Shown: positions 24,322-37,000, counted from the first letter of the stretch. The stretch is DNA of 64,000 nucleotides from Phorcus lineatus (GCA_921293015.1 OV121082.1:51108971-51172970); one strand, 5' to 3'. The notes: generated by a model not told the origin, from the sequence alone. Made by a program: numbers and translations.

Positions 24322-27300
24322 TTATCTGTCGAGGGAGTGCTTCAAAGATCTCTTCATCCCTGCAGGTGCCATGTCAAGTGGCGTCTTCTTTGCCTGTAAT
24401 AAAATGTTCACTACATTTTGGTACAAGTTAGAGTTATAACAAACTGAGATTTCAGATAATGTTCAGGTAGGAAACTTTTGCTTATGCGATATGAATACAT
24501 ATGACATGACCAACCGCTGATACTGAATTGACATGAGAACAATGTTCATTAAATTATTTCATGCCATTTTCTGTTCACTTGATCTATAGATATATATGGT
24601 TAAGGTAGCGTAAGTCGGTATGGTTTAATTGAAAGATGCTCTTTCTCCTTTAGTCATGTTTTTCAATGTTTTTTATACTTCTACCAAGAACTTAAGTATT
24701 TTAATATATACCGGAAACAAATAGTTACAGATATGAGTGTTTAACCTTATTGTTGATGTCCATCCTGGCTCCGTGTTCTACAAGAAGTTTTCCAGCTTCA
24801 ACTCTCTCCTCCTCACAGGCCAGGTGTCTGGAAGAGAAGGAAGATGAGGTGATTCAGGCTCTGCCTGTCTCAAGAGTTTTCATTATTAAGGCTAGTAAGA
24901 TCCTGCTACATCAGTGTCTTTCTATCAAAGAAGGTTTTAAATCGTCTCATTGCCCTACATCTCATATAAATATCAAACCAATGAAATCAACCAGCCCATA
25001 GTGATACAAGGTTAAACCCGAGAAAGCAATCAGGGGGCTGTAGGGAAAGAGAGGTTTCTTTGTTAAACTTCACTGATTTTCCCTAGATGTAATGTGGAGA
25101 TAACAGGATATAACATTACCAGGAATTATCAACCTGATTGTAAGACAAGGGAGGCGAACAGGGTCACACTGACATGTCACACAAGTACCGTGTACACGAC
25201 AGTAGGTGTGAAACTTGACACTCTCCTGTCAGCTCATGACTTGTAGTCACATCTACTCTCTGTGTACTCTCACCAGACTGTCAGCTAACCATTATGTATC
25301 AGGCAGCTGGGGTCATGCTGACAGGTCACATCTACCCTCACTGTGTATTCTAAGGTAGGCTGCATGTATGAGGTCAAGCTATTAGGTCATACCACAGTGT
25401 GACAAGATTATACAGTGATGGATCAAGGACTTTCAGGGGGCAAACTGGAATGTAATTTAGGCTTCCAAATTGTACAAGTCCTTCACTCAGTTATCATTGA
25501 AACAACTCAGCCTTGAAAACTGGGAATAATAAGCAATTTGATTAGGATGATTGGAACATCTGCTATAATATTTTGGCATGTATAAATGTCAAATTTCATT
25601 GTCTAAAATATAATTCATATCACCTTAAAGAGGAGAAGTAACGCATGCATTTTATTATTACAAATTAGTATCTGTATTCGCTTCACTTATATCAATCAAT
25701 AGAGCCAAAAAATTTGAAAATATACGCTTTAATTCGACTACTAGGAGACCTTTTATACCCCTGTTTTGGATAGCCGCCTAATGAGACTGGCGAACGCTTA
25801 AACAAAATCACTGAAGCATGACTCGAAGCCACGCCCAGTGTGTGAAGTGCTAGTGGGCAGCTGAAAGCCCAGCCCTTTGATTTTCTCTGTATTTTAAAGC
25901 TAATTCAACAGCAAAATAGAGGCAATAGCATGACCGAAAGAATTCCAAAATACGATATATAACAGCTTCATGATATCAACTTTCCCTCTCAGTCGTCAAA
26001 TCCATCTTAATTAGACTGTGACAATCCTTGGACGCGGTTTTCTTGGGTGGGTTTATATCAAAAAGGTAAAGAACTTGGTCGGTGAGAGATCCAATTACAA
26101 TGGGATATCACGTAGTGTTACAACATGTATTTATCGATATGAAGTTATAAATTGTCTCGAAAAAAATGAAGGTTTTTGTAAAAAACGGGAGACAATGTGG
26201 AAACGTTTTTAATGACTATAGAACAAATAATTTTGTTTCACTTCACTTTCATGACAACTTAGTACTTATTGGAATATTCGTTTGTATTTAACTAACACAT
26301 ATCATATTCTTATCTAGTATAACATCTCACACCGTGTTGCAATATCTCTGTCTTTGAATTTAACATTAAATGACATGAAAACATACCTGACGCAAGCGTT
26401 AGAAACATCCTATGTAATCCTAAAGAATGTTGGGTCCCGTTATTCACGATGTACTTCTTTAAATGTGTGTCATCGTCCTTAGAGGTGCATGAGCCAAATC
26501 TCCTTCTCTTAATTTATTGGTTGAATATATATTCTACAAGTTCATTGGTTCAAAATGACTGGACGCCGTGACAATAAACTAAGTACCAGTCGAATGCCAA
26601 GAGTTACGCCATTATGACAGGACATATATTCCGCTTGGCGGGTCCAAGGCGTTAAAATTCAAAAGGTATAATTAGAGACCATTAAATCAATTTGATTGTT
26701 GTGAAAACATTTGGCAGACGTCGTAATTGATGAACAACTTAAATTCAAGGTTAACCTTAGTGACTTAAGGCTACCTTAGAGTTTTGTGCAACAGGACCCA
26801 GGAAATTATCTTTGGATGTACATTTATGATGTATGACCTACAAATGTGATAGGATTTGACTTCCACTTAGCTATTCTTACGACGATATCAACAATAATGT
26901 CTCACTCACCATACACTACATGCCTGCATTACATTTAGAAAATTGTGTGAACGCCAAAATACATAAAAATATGGATATCATATTCAAATAATCCATGGTC
27001 AATAATACATTCAATTTTATTGTTATTATTTCTGTTGACTGAAAAAATATATAAATATAATGGAGAATTGTTATTTAAAATAATCAGTCCAATGCAATTT
27101 AGCATTAATAGTAAATTCTGAGTTTTGTTGTAATAGCATAAAAATTAAATTGAAAATGCCAAAAGAAATTAAAACACAAAAAAAATCGTCTCTTCTGTTT
27201 CTGTGCCACTCGAACTGTCATTTGGCTCATATAAGTAAGGAAAAGTATCGTCCCCGTCAATTGAAATTAGCGTTTCTGAACATGATGAGACACATTCCAT

Positions 27301-30300
27301 AGATAATGATATCTCGCTTTCTGAATAGCTGGTGGACATTATGCGTTAATACTTAATAAAGGTTATATTTTTATGGGAATAAGGATGCCGGTGCATCCCT
27401 CAATATAATGTCCAATAAGTGAGCATAGTTCATGTAAGAAATACTTCCGGGATCTCACGCGTTAGCGCAATCTTATAACTATGACAACATGGCGCAGGGT
27501 CGTGACTTTGAAAAACATTCCGTAGGAAAGTGCACACAGCATCGTATTTAATCAGGGTCTTGCGCTTGCAAAAATAGAAATCTCCAGACAATGAATTAAA
27601 CAATAGATTCCTTTAAGGTTTGAGTTGTTTGGATAACGTTTAGTAGGTAAAACCGACAGTTAAACTGTGAGATTTACTATCGGCTAGTGTTGTTTTACAT
27701 AACGAGCGAATGATGATATGCCAACTAGCACGTCACGAAAGATTCACGCTTCAGTGACCACAGGGCCTTTCAGGTTCTGCTCGCCGGTCGTAATTAGGCA
27801 ATTAAATTACAAAGCCGTAATTATGTTGTTTAGCGGCCGATTACAGAAATTTAAAGTTGAGTCCACGTCAAATTGTAATCCCTTTTAACGAATTCCGAAA
27901 TCGACCATAGGGCATTTCACCCGATCTTTAAGAGTAGTCACTAACAAGTGTTTGCCAATAACATGGCAATGTCCCTTGCCGCTAAAATTGAATGAATGGG
28001 ATAAATCAACTACTTTTTATAATTTTGTAGAAAGCATAAACTTCAAACAGTAAATCAATGATGAGCAAAAGAGTTGTGTTGACCATAAAAGGCAGTCAAT
28101 GTGCAGTGGCGCATTGAAAATAAGGTCATACAACCAAAACCACCTGAGTGAAAAGGTTTATCAGATATCACCTTAACTAGAATCCAGACATACATATATG
28201 CAACGACAAAAAGGTCTTAGGTGTCAGAAAGCTTTTGGATCACAGTGAAAGAGCTGTTACTAACAGTGGAGTGTTGCCCTCTGAGTCTGATCTGTTGGGC
28301 TCGGCATCATGTTGCAGAAGGAGTTTCACCACCTTCAGGTTGCCTTTCGATGCAGCTCGGTGTAGCGGAGTGCTCCCCATCTGGTCAGCAATGTTCACAT
28401 CGGCGCCTTCATCCATCAACATCTCTGCAATCTGCCAGAGTTGGTGCGAAAGAAATGATTCACCAAGGAGGTGTGTCATATACGTTTTATGAAACTAAAA
28501 TATTCTAATACCAGAGATTATGTGAGAGTTATACACATACTGTCATCAATTACATTAAGTCATGTGGCACATTTTTTAATGAAACTTTGTTATTGTCATT
28601 TGTATCATAATTTGGTTTGAATAAAAATTTCCAGAAAAAGGTCAGCTTCCACCATAATGTCCTTCTTAAGTTATGTCATGACTAATTGTGTCATGATGTC
28701 AGAGATGAAATATATGGACACAAGACCTGCTTGACCTGGCTTGATGTAATTCATTGGTAAAACATTACTAAGATTCTAGAAATAAAATGGTAAAAGTGAA
28801 AACCTTTCGAAGTCATTTCTTGAAATGAGAGAACTCTTACATAAGTATCAAGAAATTTAATTTATTAATATGTTTAAACCTTGTGAGATACTGATAATTA
28901 ATAACAGGTCAGTAACAAAACAAAATATATAAAGATAATCAGTAACACAACAGAATTATTTTCCCACCTCAAAGAAGTTCTTCGATGCTGCATAGTGTAA
29001 CGAGCACTGTCCTGTTTGGTTGACAGCGTTAACCTGGGCCCCTCGACTCAGAAGATTAGAAACTATCTGAGGTCGGCCCGCTGAAGTAGCAATCATTAGT
29101 GGTGTCCAGTTGAACTGCAAATGGATATCACATGTGCTCACTAGAATGATAATAGAAAAACTAATAAAAATTTAAACTACTCTTTTCACATGAATCACAG
29201 AATTATCAGACTTATCAGTAAAAAAAGAAATGAAATAATTTATACAAACAGTGAAAATTGCAAATGAATAATTATTAGTTTATGTTTTCATGTTCAAATT
29301 AACATAAAAGTTGATTGCTAATATAAAATTTTAACCCAATTTGGATTAAGCATATCAAAGGTCAGAAAGAAGATCCTCAATAATTATCCTGAATGTTTTC
29401 ATTTTTATCTCTACTTTTATTACCCCATCTCTAGCATCCACAGGTGTTCCCTGCCTCAACAGATAGTCCGCAAGTTCTGCGTGACCTCCAGACACAGCCC
29501 AATGCAGTGGCAGTCTTTCACTCTGAAACACACAAGTACTTCCTAGATAATAATAAGAAAATGGCTGAAATTTGAATAGATCAATTGACCTGTAATCATG
29601 ATGTCACCCTGTTTAACAACAAAACTCTTGTGTAAAATGACAATTAAATAGACGTGAATTTCATAACATATTATCTACCTTTGATACGAACCTAAGTGTC
29701 ATATGTGGTGATATAGAATCAAAACATCTTAACTTTTCATGTCCAAAAGACATTTATATGACAAATACTGGCCTTCCATGAAAATCTAAAAAGACTTATA
29801 AATGCACAGAGGTGTAGGTATCACGTCCAATATACATGGATACTAGTTATATAACCTAAAAAACACTATCACCTCCTAACTGCCCTCCTGGCTGTTTCAG
29901 ATAAGTCTCCAAAATTACGTTTGACTATTTGACGCGCGCCACTGTCCAGTTTTCGATCATAATTGTGACGCTCTACCTTCATATTGTCATTGTACAAATC
30001 AAATGAGCGATTTGAATTACTTTGGTAAAAGTCGATACTTCGCGATCAAATGACACAATTGATTAATTTTGGCATTTATGACGCCAACAACTCACGGAGT
30101 GGCTCTTTAAGGGACACAGAGTATGTTATTGGAGTCAAATATTTCAAACATTGTGTATTGTATTATTTTATCGAGAAGAATTGGTTGTTCATTATATAAT
30201 CAGGATTTTACTGCTTATCAGCTCAGTAAAAGGACAATAAACAGGTTTAAGTTGTCATTTGTGATCGAAAACTGGACAGTGGCGAGCGCCAATGTAACAA

Positions 30301-33300
30301 ACGTATTTTGGAAACTAATCTACAAAAGACACAAAGAAACGTTTAGTAGGTCATTTACCTATTGTACATGTAAATCGGACCTGGAATTTCAACTTTTAAC
30401 ACTGATATGGCCGTTTTCCGATCACCATTGAAAACATCATAATTAAAGTTAAGAGAGGCGATTTGAATTTAAATCAGGATATATGGTATTTAGAATCGTA
30501 TTTAAGCCACATGAAAAATCCTATAGCATACTCTCTGTTACTTTTAAGTAGAGTTGTGGGATCTGTGGCTCATCAGACTTTAAAGTTGAAAGTTGAGGAC
30601 TATGATTTAAAAAAAACCTTATTAAATTGATATAATCTATTATCACAAATGAGTCACCTAAGCTCAGACTTTTTATTGATGCCATTAGAACGTTCTGGTA
30701 CCAAATTGTTAATCAATGAAATTAAGCATACATATTGTAAGTTCAAGAAAAGATTGCAGATGACTATTACAAAATACTGAATGATGTATATGGTGAAGAA
30801 AGATTGCATCAAACCATATGCTGAAATTATTGATGTATACTATGTGATACAACCTTTCATGACATCCTTTTTTTTTATTTTTGAATTTTAATTGAAGAAA
30901 CTTTTAAAAACTCTCATTATTGAAGTATATGTAGTGAGTTTGCTAAAAAATTATTAAAGCATTTTTTAACGTAAACTTCATATCTTTTGAGAAACATTTG
31001 GAATATATGTTAATATGTGGAAAGCATTATCAGACCAGGAAGGAAAAAAGGTAGGTGATTTTCTGATAGACACAAGAAACAAAATCCCAGGAATGAATGT
31101 TTTTTATATAATTATAATGATAATTTGGATACTTATATGGCGCCTTTTCCACATGCTCAAAGCTATACCTACATCATTACCCTGAGGGAAGTGTGCAGCT
31201 ACTTAGCGCTAAGCGTGACTGTATAGGTGCGTACATCCCTATATTCAGGTACCCATTTTGACAGCTGGGTGGACTGAGTGCAATGTGGATGAAGAGCCTT
31301 GCCTAAGGACACAACACAGTTTTGGACCCAAGTCACAATTTTTCTCCCATATGGCTTTAAATTGCACCAGTCTCTATCACTGGCTACTTTAAACCTTGCT
31401 GCCCAACCGTTAAAATTTGTTTTTTGAGTACAGCACCATTTTTTGCGAAAATTTGCAAATCTCATATGATTTCTCATTGGACTTTTAAGATCCATCGCAG
31501 CAGCCAGGATGTGAAGCACAGAAGAGGCGTATCTTAACAAGTCATTGGGGCTGGTGCAAGTATAGGCCATGTGTGGGAATATGGAATGGATGCCTATGAG
31601 AGAAGTTTTATTTTCATAATAAAACATATAAATGAACATGAGTATCCAAATTCTTCCTTTTGAAAAATGTTAAACTGCAACTTTTGTTTTTGTTATAGGA
31701 GATCAAATTTATGTTTGTTAAAGAACACTTACAAAAGCTTCAACATTCACACTGTCAAAATGTCAACAAGTTTTGCCTGAAATTAAAATTTATCGTCACA
31801 GGATATCTCACTACTGTTCATACAATCGTTGTTGTTTGAAGAAAAACAAAACGACAAACATTTTGTAAATCCTTGTCTGATAACTAGAGCTGCAACGAAT
31901 ACACTACCAGGCGAATACGATACGTATCACGAATATGGGGTAGCGAATACGAATAATTATTCACGAATATGAAAGCTAAAAAATGATGAGACATTTTCAA
32001 AAACAATGAGTCAAGCATTAAAAAAAAGTCAAATATTTTGTATTGATATTTGTGAGATAAACATTTCCATTTCCATAATTTCATTATTAAAGCCAGTCAT
32101 ATACGATATAGGCCTATATTGAAAAAAAATATTGGAACCATGCAGGAGGTGTTTAAATTTAATTTTAATTCAGTTACTCAAATAATTCTGATTCAGAAAA
32201 TTTCTTAATGTTTTTTCAACTTTATGCTTAACCTTTCAATGTAAAATAAAAAAGTTTCAATAGTCATTCATTCAATTAACCACTGCTGGGTAATTATAAC
32301 AGCAAAGCAGACGATGTACAGATCAATTTATGGACATGTAACTGTGCTGTGGTAAAACACTGAAAACACATTACATAAAGTAAACTAAAGCACTCAAGTT
32401 CTTTTAAACATTATTAAGTAGAGTTATGATGTATACAAATTACTTGACACACACCACGTAATGTTTTTGACCCTGTTAAGAAAGCCGACAGTAACAATCA
32501 CTTCAGATATGATATAGGTCGCTGTTCCTTTGTGCACCCCTTTTAATGCAAGCTCAAAACACCGTTGGCTTGTTATATACCGTGCTCAGTCGATGCATGG
32601 AGCTTTGTAACCGGAACTTGAATTTACTGGAGGGAGGGTATAGTAACAGCATGTAAACAATAACGACTTGCGATTTCCCGACAGTTTATTAACGATCCTC
32701 TATGAAGATAAGTTGACAGCTCTTTCAAAAACGTAAATTAAAAAAAAGTATTTCTATTCAGATTCAATACAAATTTCGTGCACATAATTTATGTTAAAGT
32801 GAATAGTAACAAAAAAATTATAAAATCGAAAATATTCGGTTTTCACTGTAACGAATAACGAATACGATTCATTTCCTCCCACGGTTCGATTCACCGAATA
32901 TACGAATGTATCGTTGCAGCTCTACTGATAACGCTGACTTAAGTTTATGTTTACTCCTTTAATGTCAATGATTGAAAAATAGAGTCATGGGCTCTCAGAT
33001 CAGCTCAACTATCAGGTGCCAAATTAGACTTCAATCCCTATTTAGCAAGCTGACTAACTTAAATTAGTAAACGGTAGTTAAAAGTCCGGCAGTTATTTAG
33101 TAAGCCTACTAATTCGATTTAGAAAGCTTATCAATTTGATTGAGTGAACTAACTAATTTGATTTAGTAAGCTTACTAATTCAGTCTTTTTAAGTAAGCTT
33201 ATTTATTATGTCTATGTAGTGAGCTTATTAATTCTGTCTATTTAGTAAGCTTACAAAGCTTACTAAATAGCCATTAAATTAAATTTCAATTTGGCACCCC

Positions 33301-33630
33301 ATACTCAACGGGTTCTGAATTGTTTGTTATCTTTAATGTTAAAAACTATCATTCAAATAATAAAACATTTTTCTCAAGTAGTTTTAGAAGAAAAAAGAAG
33401 GGTTCGTAAAATGTTCACGCATATTCAAATTTGCTCAATCATATCCGTGAGCATTGTTTTACTTGTGAATAATCTGATAACGAATATAGTTCTAACATCA
33501 AATGAAATTCACCTACATTATCGTATTGTGAAACTAGATTTCTGTTACTTTGTATTTTCTGTCGCAATATTTCAAAGTTTCCACTGTAAGCAAATTTGCA
33601 CAATTCATCTTGCTGTGTTTTGGTCGCCAT
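24322..33630 (-). CDS. PSMD10: 26S proteasome assembly chaperone gankyrin (PSMD10), six exons
   Basis: Ankyrin-repeat chaperone that in other animals binds the ATPase PSMC4 (Rpt3) during 19S regulatory-particle assembly and also contacts RB and MDM2. Six exons join in frame: 33630-33517, 29522-29424, 29114-28968, 28431-28265, 24827-24746 and 24393-24322 (stop TAA). All have GT donors and AG acceptors, at phases 0,0,0,2,0. The product is 226 residues, the same length as human gankyrin. It starts MATKTQQDELCKFAYSGNFE; ankyrin blocks include LPLHWAVSGGHAELADYLL (exon 2), WTPLMIATSAGRPQIVSNLL (exon 3) and STPLHRAASKGNLKVVKLLL (exon 4), ending KKTPLDMAPAGMKRSLK. An LxCxE motif (LACEE) sits at residues 178-182, the position of the RB-binding LACDE in human. 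The ATG is 412 bases from the divergent gene at 34043. Introns 1 and 4 carry many transposons. Identification is firm; splice sites are read by eye. Confidence 0.96.
26737..26802. mobile_element. Half copy of the 21.36-kb foldback MITE
   Basis: Contains AAGGTTAACCTTAGTGACTT and AAGGCTACCTTAGAGTTTTGTGCAACAGG, which match the right part of 21358-21474. The left arm is lost. Confidence 0.6.
27169..27339 (-). CDS. Small acidic Ser-rich ORF, possibly a transposon-borne exon
   Basis: 56-codon frame from an ATG at 27339. It is unusually rich in Ser, Glu and Asp (MSTSYSESEISLSMEC ... SIDGDDTFPYLYEPNDS) and is followed by a T-rich stretch before TAA at 27169. The pattern of acidic/Ser leader then PYLYEP resembles, from memory, the start of P2X7-C-terminal-domain-like proteins common in marine invertebrate repeats. 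It lies inside the candidate TTAA-flanked element. It may be only the first exon; no partner exon was found. Low confidence. Confidence 0.3.
   Translation of the reverse strand: MSTSYSESEISLSMECVSSCSETLISIDGDDTFPYLYEPNDSSSGTETEETIFFVF
29653..30110 (-). mobile_element. TTAA-flanked MITE, family 1, reverse orientation
   Basis: Lies in PSMD10 intron 1. The left end is clipped (starts CGTGAATTTCATAACATATT), while the right end is intact: ACTCACGGAGTGGCTCT-TTAA. It abuts a family-2 MITE, the two apparently sharing a single TTTAA. Confidence 0.85.
30107..30548 (+). mobile_element. TTAA-flanked MITE, family 2
   Basis: Begins TTAA-GGGACACAGAGTATGTT and ends GCATACTCTCTGTTACTTTTAA. The core GTGATCGAAAACTGGACAGTGG is in the opposite orientation relative to the family-1 copy on its left. 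Lies in PSMD10 intron 1. The plus-strand frame of about 100 codons inside is not a gene. Confidence 0.7.
31122..31653. repeat. Interspersed repeat with inverted ends (ATTTGGATACT)
   Basis: Starts AATTTGGATACTTATATGGCG and ends with the inverse AGTATCCAAATT. The inner part (about 31340-31570) is shared in diverged form with 60300-60560 (blocks such as CAGTCTCTATCACTGGCT). It contains a 146-codon minus-strand frame which is unlikely to be a native gene. Confidence 0.55.
31885..32924. mobile_element. Non-autonomous hAT-type element with 8-bp target duplication
   Basis: 1,040 bp. The left terminus TAGAGCTGCAACGAATACA and the right terminus (reverse complement) TAGAGCTGCAACGATACATT form inverted repeats. 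The element is flanked on both sides by an exact 8-bp direct repeat, CTGATAAC (31877-31884 and 32925-32932), the signature of hAT transposition. Internal sequence near each end is rich in CGAATACGA-type subterminal repeats. No transposase ORF. Lies in PSMD10 intron 1. Confidence 0.92.
33014..33299. mobile_element. Short inverted-repeat element with internal tandem repeats
   Basis: Ends GGTGCCAAATT ... and, inverted, AATTTGGCACC. Between them are about six diverged copies of a unit centred on TTTAGTAAGCTTACTAATT, about 36-40 bp each. Lies in PSMD10 intron 1, about 220 bp from exon 1. Non-coding. Confidence 0.65.
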
Positions 33631-34042
33631 ACTTGTTTAGAGAACTTCCGCCGGCGTTCAGAACGCGAGTATTGATTGGTTATTTTAAGAGTTTGCGATC
33701 CAATAGAATTTCTCGTTAGAAACAGTTATGGACGATCGGAAGTCTACCTGTCCAGGTGCCCGTAGAAGAAATTTTGATATAATCGAATTTTAGTGTACTT
33801 AACCATGTAAATCGGGTCTGAGGAGCGATTTTATTTGTTGACTATCAATCGAAGAATATCCGGAAACTCTCCCATTTTTTAAATTTCCACCGGAATCGCG
33901 AAGTGTGTGCGTTCAAAATAGACGGTAGCAGCTTCTGTTTGTTGACATTAGTCAGAAGATGGTGTGTGAATCTATGGCATTCTTCAATTTACTACGTCGG
34001 AGAAGTGGAACAGGTTAATTTCGCCTGTAATGCTGAATACTT
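33631..34042. promoter_or_regulatory. Bidirectional promoter between PSMD10 and the four-pass membrane gene
   Basis: 412 bases between two divergent start codons. No TATA box was seen. ETS-type sites occur at 33645-33650 (CTTCCG) and 33737-33742 (CGGAAG), and CCAAT boxes at 33675-33679 (inverted) and 33700-33704. This is typical of housekeeping divergent promoters. On the plus side an upstream ATG at 33959 opens a 19-codon frame (stop just before 34019), a likely uORF for the right-hand gene. Confidence 0.65.
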
Positions 34043-37000
34043 ATGATGTCCAGGCTTCATGTGCGACTACAGATACAATTCCCGTATTTCAAAGTGCTCA
34101 TTTTAGGAGTGATCATATCATTGTTAGGCCTAAGTGAAGTTGTGATAGGAATCTTGGCCTTCACGCACAAGATATGGGGACATTACTTGGGAACTGGTTT
34201 GTGGTGTGGGATAATCATATTCATATCAGGCATCTGTGCTGTAACAGCATCTCAAATTAGGGCACCAATATGTGCCAAACTGTATTTTGCGACAGCAGTA
34301 ATTGGTGTGTTGGTGTCATTTGTTATGTTAATTTTATCATCCGGAGGATTGGATTATGATAGTAATTTTTATCATTTTTATCAATTCAACCCATCAAAGC
34401 ATGTGAAAAAGCATAATTCAACTATAACAGTGCATGGATTGTCTCTAGGATTCAGTATTGGGAGTTTTCTTCTTAACATAGTATCTGTTATAATCTGTAT
34501 GAAGTATGTGGTATTTGACAAAAAAGTGAAATATACTACTGAAAGAACAACAAGGAAGACAACAAATTCCTTGGAGAGATGTGCACTACAAGGAGGCAAT
34601 ACTGGTGTTCGCTCAAGCACATGCAGCCGTGCACCACTGACAGAAAGGTCACCAAGGAGAAGTAGATCCAGAAGATCTAGTGATCATGGGAGCAGAAGAA
34701 GATCCGAACCTGAGGAATTCACTCCTGGAGGGTCAAGGTCAGACTCAACGAGAAGAAATAAAGAAAGACGGCGTCGTAGAGGTGAGAGGAGAGATACTAC
34801 AAATGGCAACAGAGATCGAGATCGTGATCGTGGTAGCAGAAATGAACAGGCCAGAAATCAAAGGAATGAAATTCCTGTCCCTGTTCAGGTTGAAAGAATG
34901 ACAATTTATGATGGGGTTACTCAAGCAGATGTTGTGCATAACGATCTTCTACCTACACACTTTAATGAAGATGAACTACCACCGTATGAAGAAGCAATCA
35001 GGGACACCTATGTTCCCATTTCTGACCTTAACAATCAAATTGTTACAAATAATGTACATAATGACTCTCTGAGAACAAACAGCGGAGAATGTATTCATGT
35101 TTGTGACGTAGATGATAGTAAGATCTACCAGAACATAGACTGCTGTAATGTTAGTGAGGTGCAGAACACTGCCAGTTCAGAACCTCCGAGAAGGGGGAGT
35201 TCTGCTCGGGACCAGCCAAGGGGACAGCACAGTGATACCAGCCCATCAGAAAATGTTAATATAAACTCTTCAAAAACTACTGCAAAAGCTAAACCCAGTG
35301 ATAGAGTTAAATATGTTCAAGGACCAAACACAAATGACTCAAATGAAGAGATAGAACTTTATGTGAATCAGAGTGCTCTTCCAAAAGTAATTAAGAATGG
35401 GAAAGGTCAGGGTAAAACTTCAACTTCAACATCTGCTTTGTGTGATAATATGGCCAGTAAAGATGCCCCTGCACGGAGGTGTGCTTCAACAGCCTCCTCT
35501 GTGTCTCTTCCTCCAGCTAATCCACCTCTTAAACCACCCAAGTTCCATGCAGGTAGAACTGATCTCAGGGAGATATTGGACAGTTCAACTTCGGATTCAA
35601 GCCTTGGCCTTGGTGTCAAACAAGACATATCAAATAAAACATATGTTAATATCAACGATGCCAATAAATCTTCAAGTAGTGTTTGTCCTAAACCAAGCTT
35701 GCTCAAAGTAGATGTTGAACCAAACTGTCGGATAAAGAATTCTCGTTATAAAGCTGATTACATTCAGTTACAAATTCGCCAGGACCCTGAAGGCAGTAGC
35801 AGTGTAGGGGATATTAAAAGGCCAGTCACAGAAAAGTCAGAAAATGAATTAGTTGCAGGAGCTCTTGCCAGTTCTTCAGGTTGTATCAAAACTTCAAGTG
35901 AGAAAATCCGATCCAATAATCCGCCAAAAGACCTCAGTTTATTTCTTGCAACAAATGCAAAGAAAAATGGCAATAACTTTGAGAAGTCCAGCAAAAGTAG
36001 TCCAAAAACTGCACATAAGGTAGAATCAAAGTTTCTGTTTGACAGCACTGAAAGAATAGGGCCCTTATCTACCCCCTCTTCACCAGCCAGTCTGGATTTG
36101 TCTGGTTTCTCACCGGTCAGATTTGGATCACCTACTTCAGCTTTCAAACCGTACAAGAGAGATTCAACAAGCTCAGGATTTACATCTCCTTTGTCAGATA
36201 GTGATGTTTTAATCTCGCCGACCAGGAAAATTGCAAGTTCAGCAACTCTTCCCCTCTCTTCAGAGAAAACAGTACAGAGACAGCAGTCATGGAAAGAATT
36301 CATGCTCCCATCACCTCATTGCAATACTGACCAGAAGGAATTGATGGGCTCAAAACTAGATTCAAAGAAACTGTCAACAGCTGTGTCTCAACCAGCCAAA
36401 GTTGACTTACCTAATTTGTCTATGAACACCTTTCCCCGACCAACACCTCCGACATTTGTTGTTCCCTCCTGTTCATCAAAACCACATGGTGTTTCTTCTG
36501 GACCACACTCTACCATTGCTGTACATGGCAGTGGAGTGAAATTGACCTCAGGTGCTACACAGGGTGTTGGTAAAGACTCCTTTGTCCTACCTAAAACTAA
36601 TGTTACAGACATTTCAGGACATCCTTTTGGCAGTATACCAGTCTCCTATTCAACGAAATCCTTAAGACCAACATTGGTAAATTCCAATGCTGGTGCGTGC
36701 AAGTCAACGATACCAGCGACTTCATGTTCGAAAACTAATGTCAGTAGTTCTGTGTCCAAATCTTTAGGTGCTAAAGCCACTGCAAGTAGTCAAGCATGGC
36801 CTGGTGTTCATTCAGTGGCTGTGAAGTCAGATAAATCTAATTCAAGTAGTAATAAAACTGAAGGCACTGGTCTCCTTGGACAAACACGGCCAGTTCAGCA
36901 CAGATCGGGAAGTGATGATCCACTGCAAGTGAACCAAAGACGAGAAAGAGTTGATCCACTACAATTTGAAATTCACCAGAGACCAGGTAGAGATGACCCA

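Larger units (their letters stand above)
25629..27927 (-). mobile_element. Candidate TTAA-flanked DNA transposon in PSMD10 intron 4
   Basis: TTAA at 25625-25628 followed by AGAGGAGAAGTAACGC, and on the other side AGATCGGGTGAAATGCCC (reverse complement) preceded by TTAA at 27928-27931, suggest a 2.3-kb element with weak inverted ends beginning AG, the same end pattern as the small MITEs here. Near the right end the minus strand encodes a 56-codon acidic Ser-rich frame (27339-27169). No transposase was recognised. Element boundaries are tentative. Confidence 0.4.

Noticed and set aside
33291..33719. 142-codon plus-strand frame
   Set aside because: Antisense to PSMD10 exon 1 and its promoter; no domain.
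35764..36303. 179-codon minus-strand frame
   Set aside because: Antisense shadow of the Ser-rich tail of the four-pass membrane protein.
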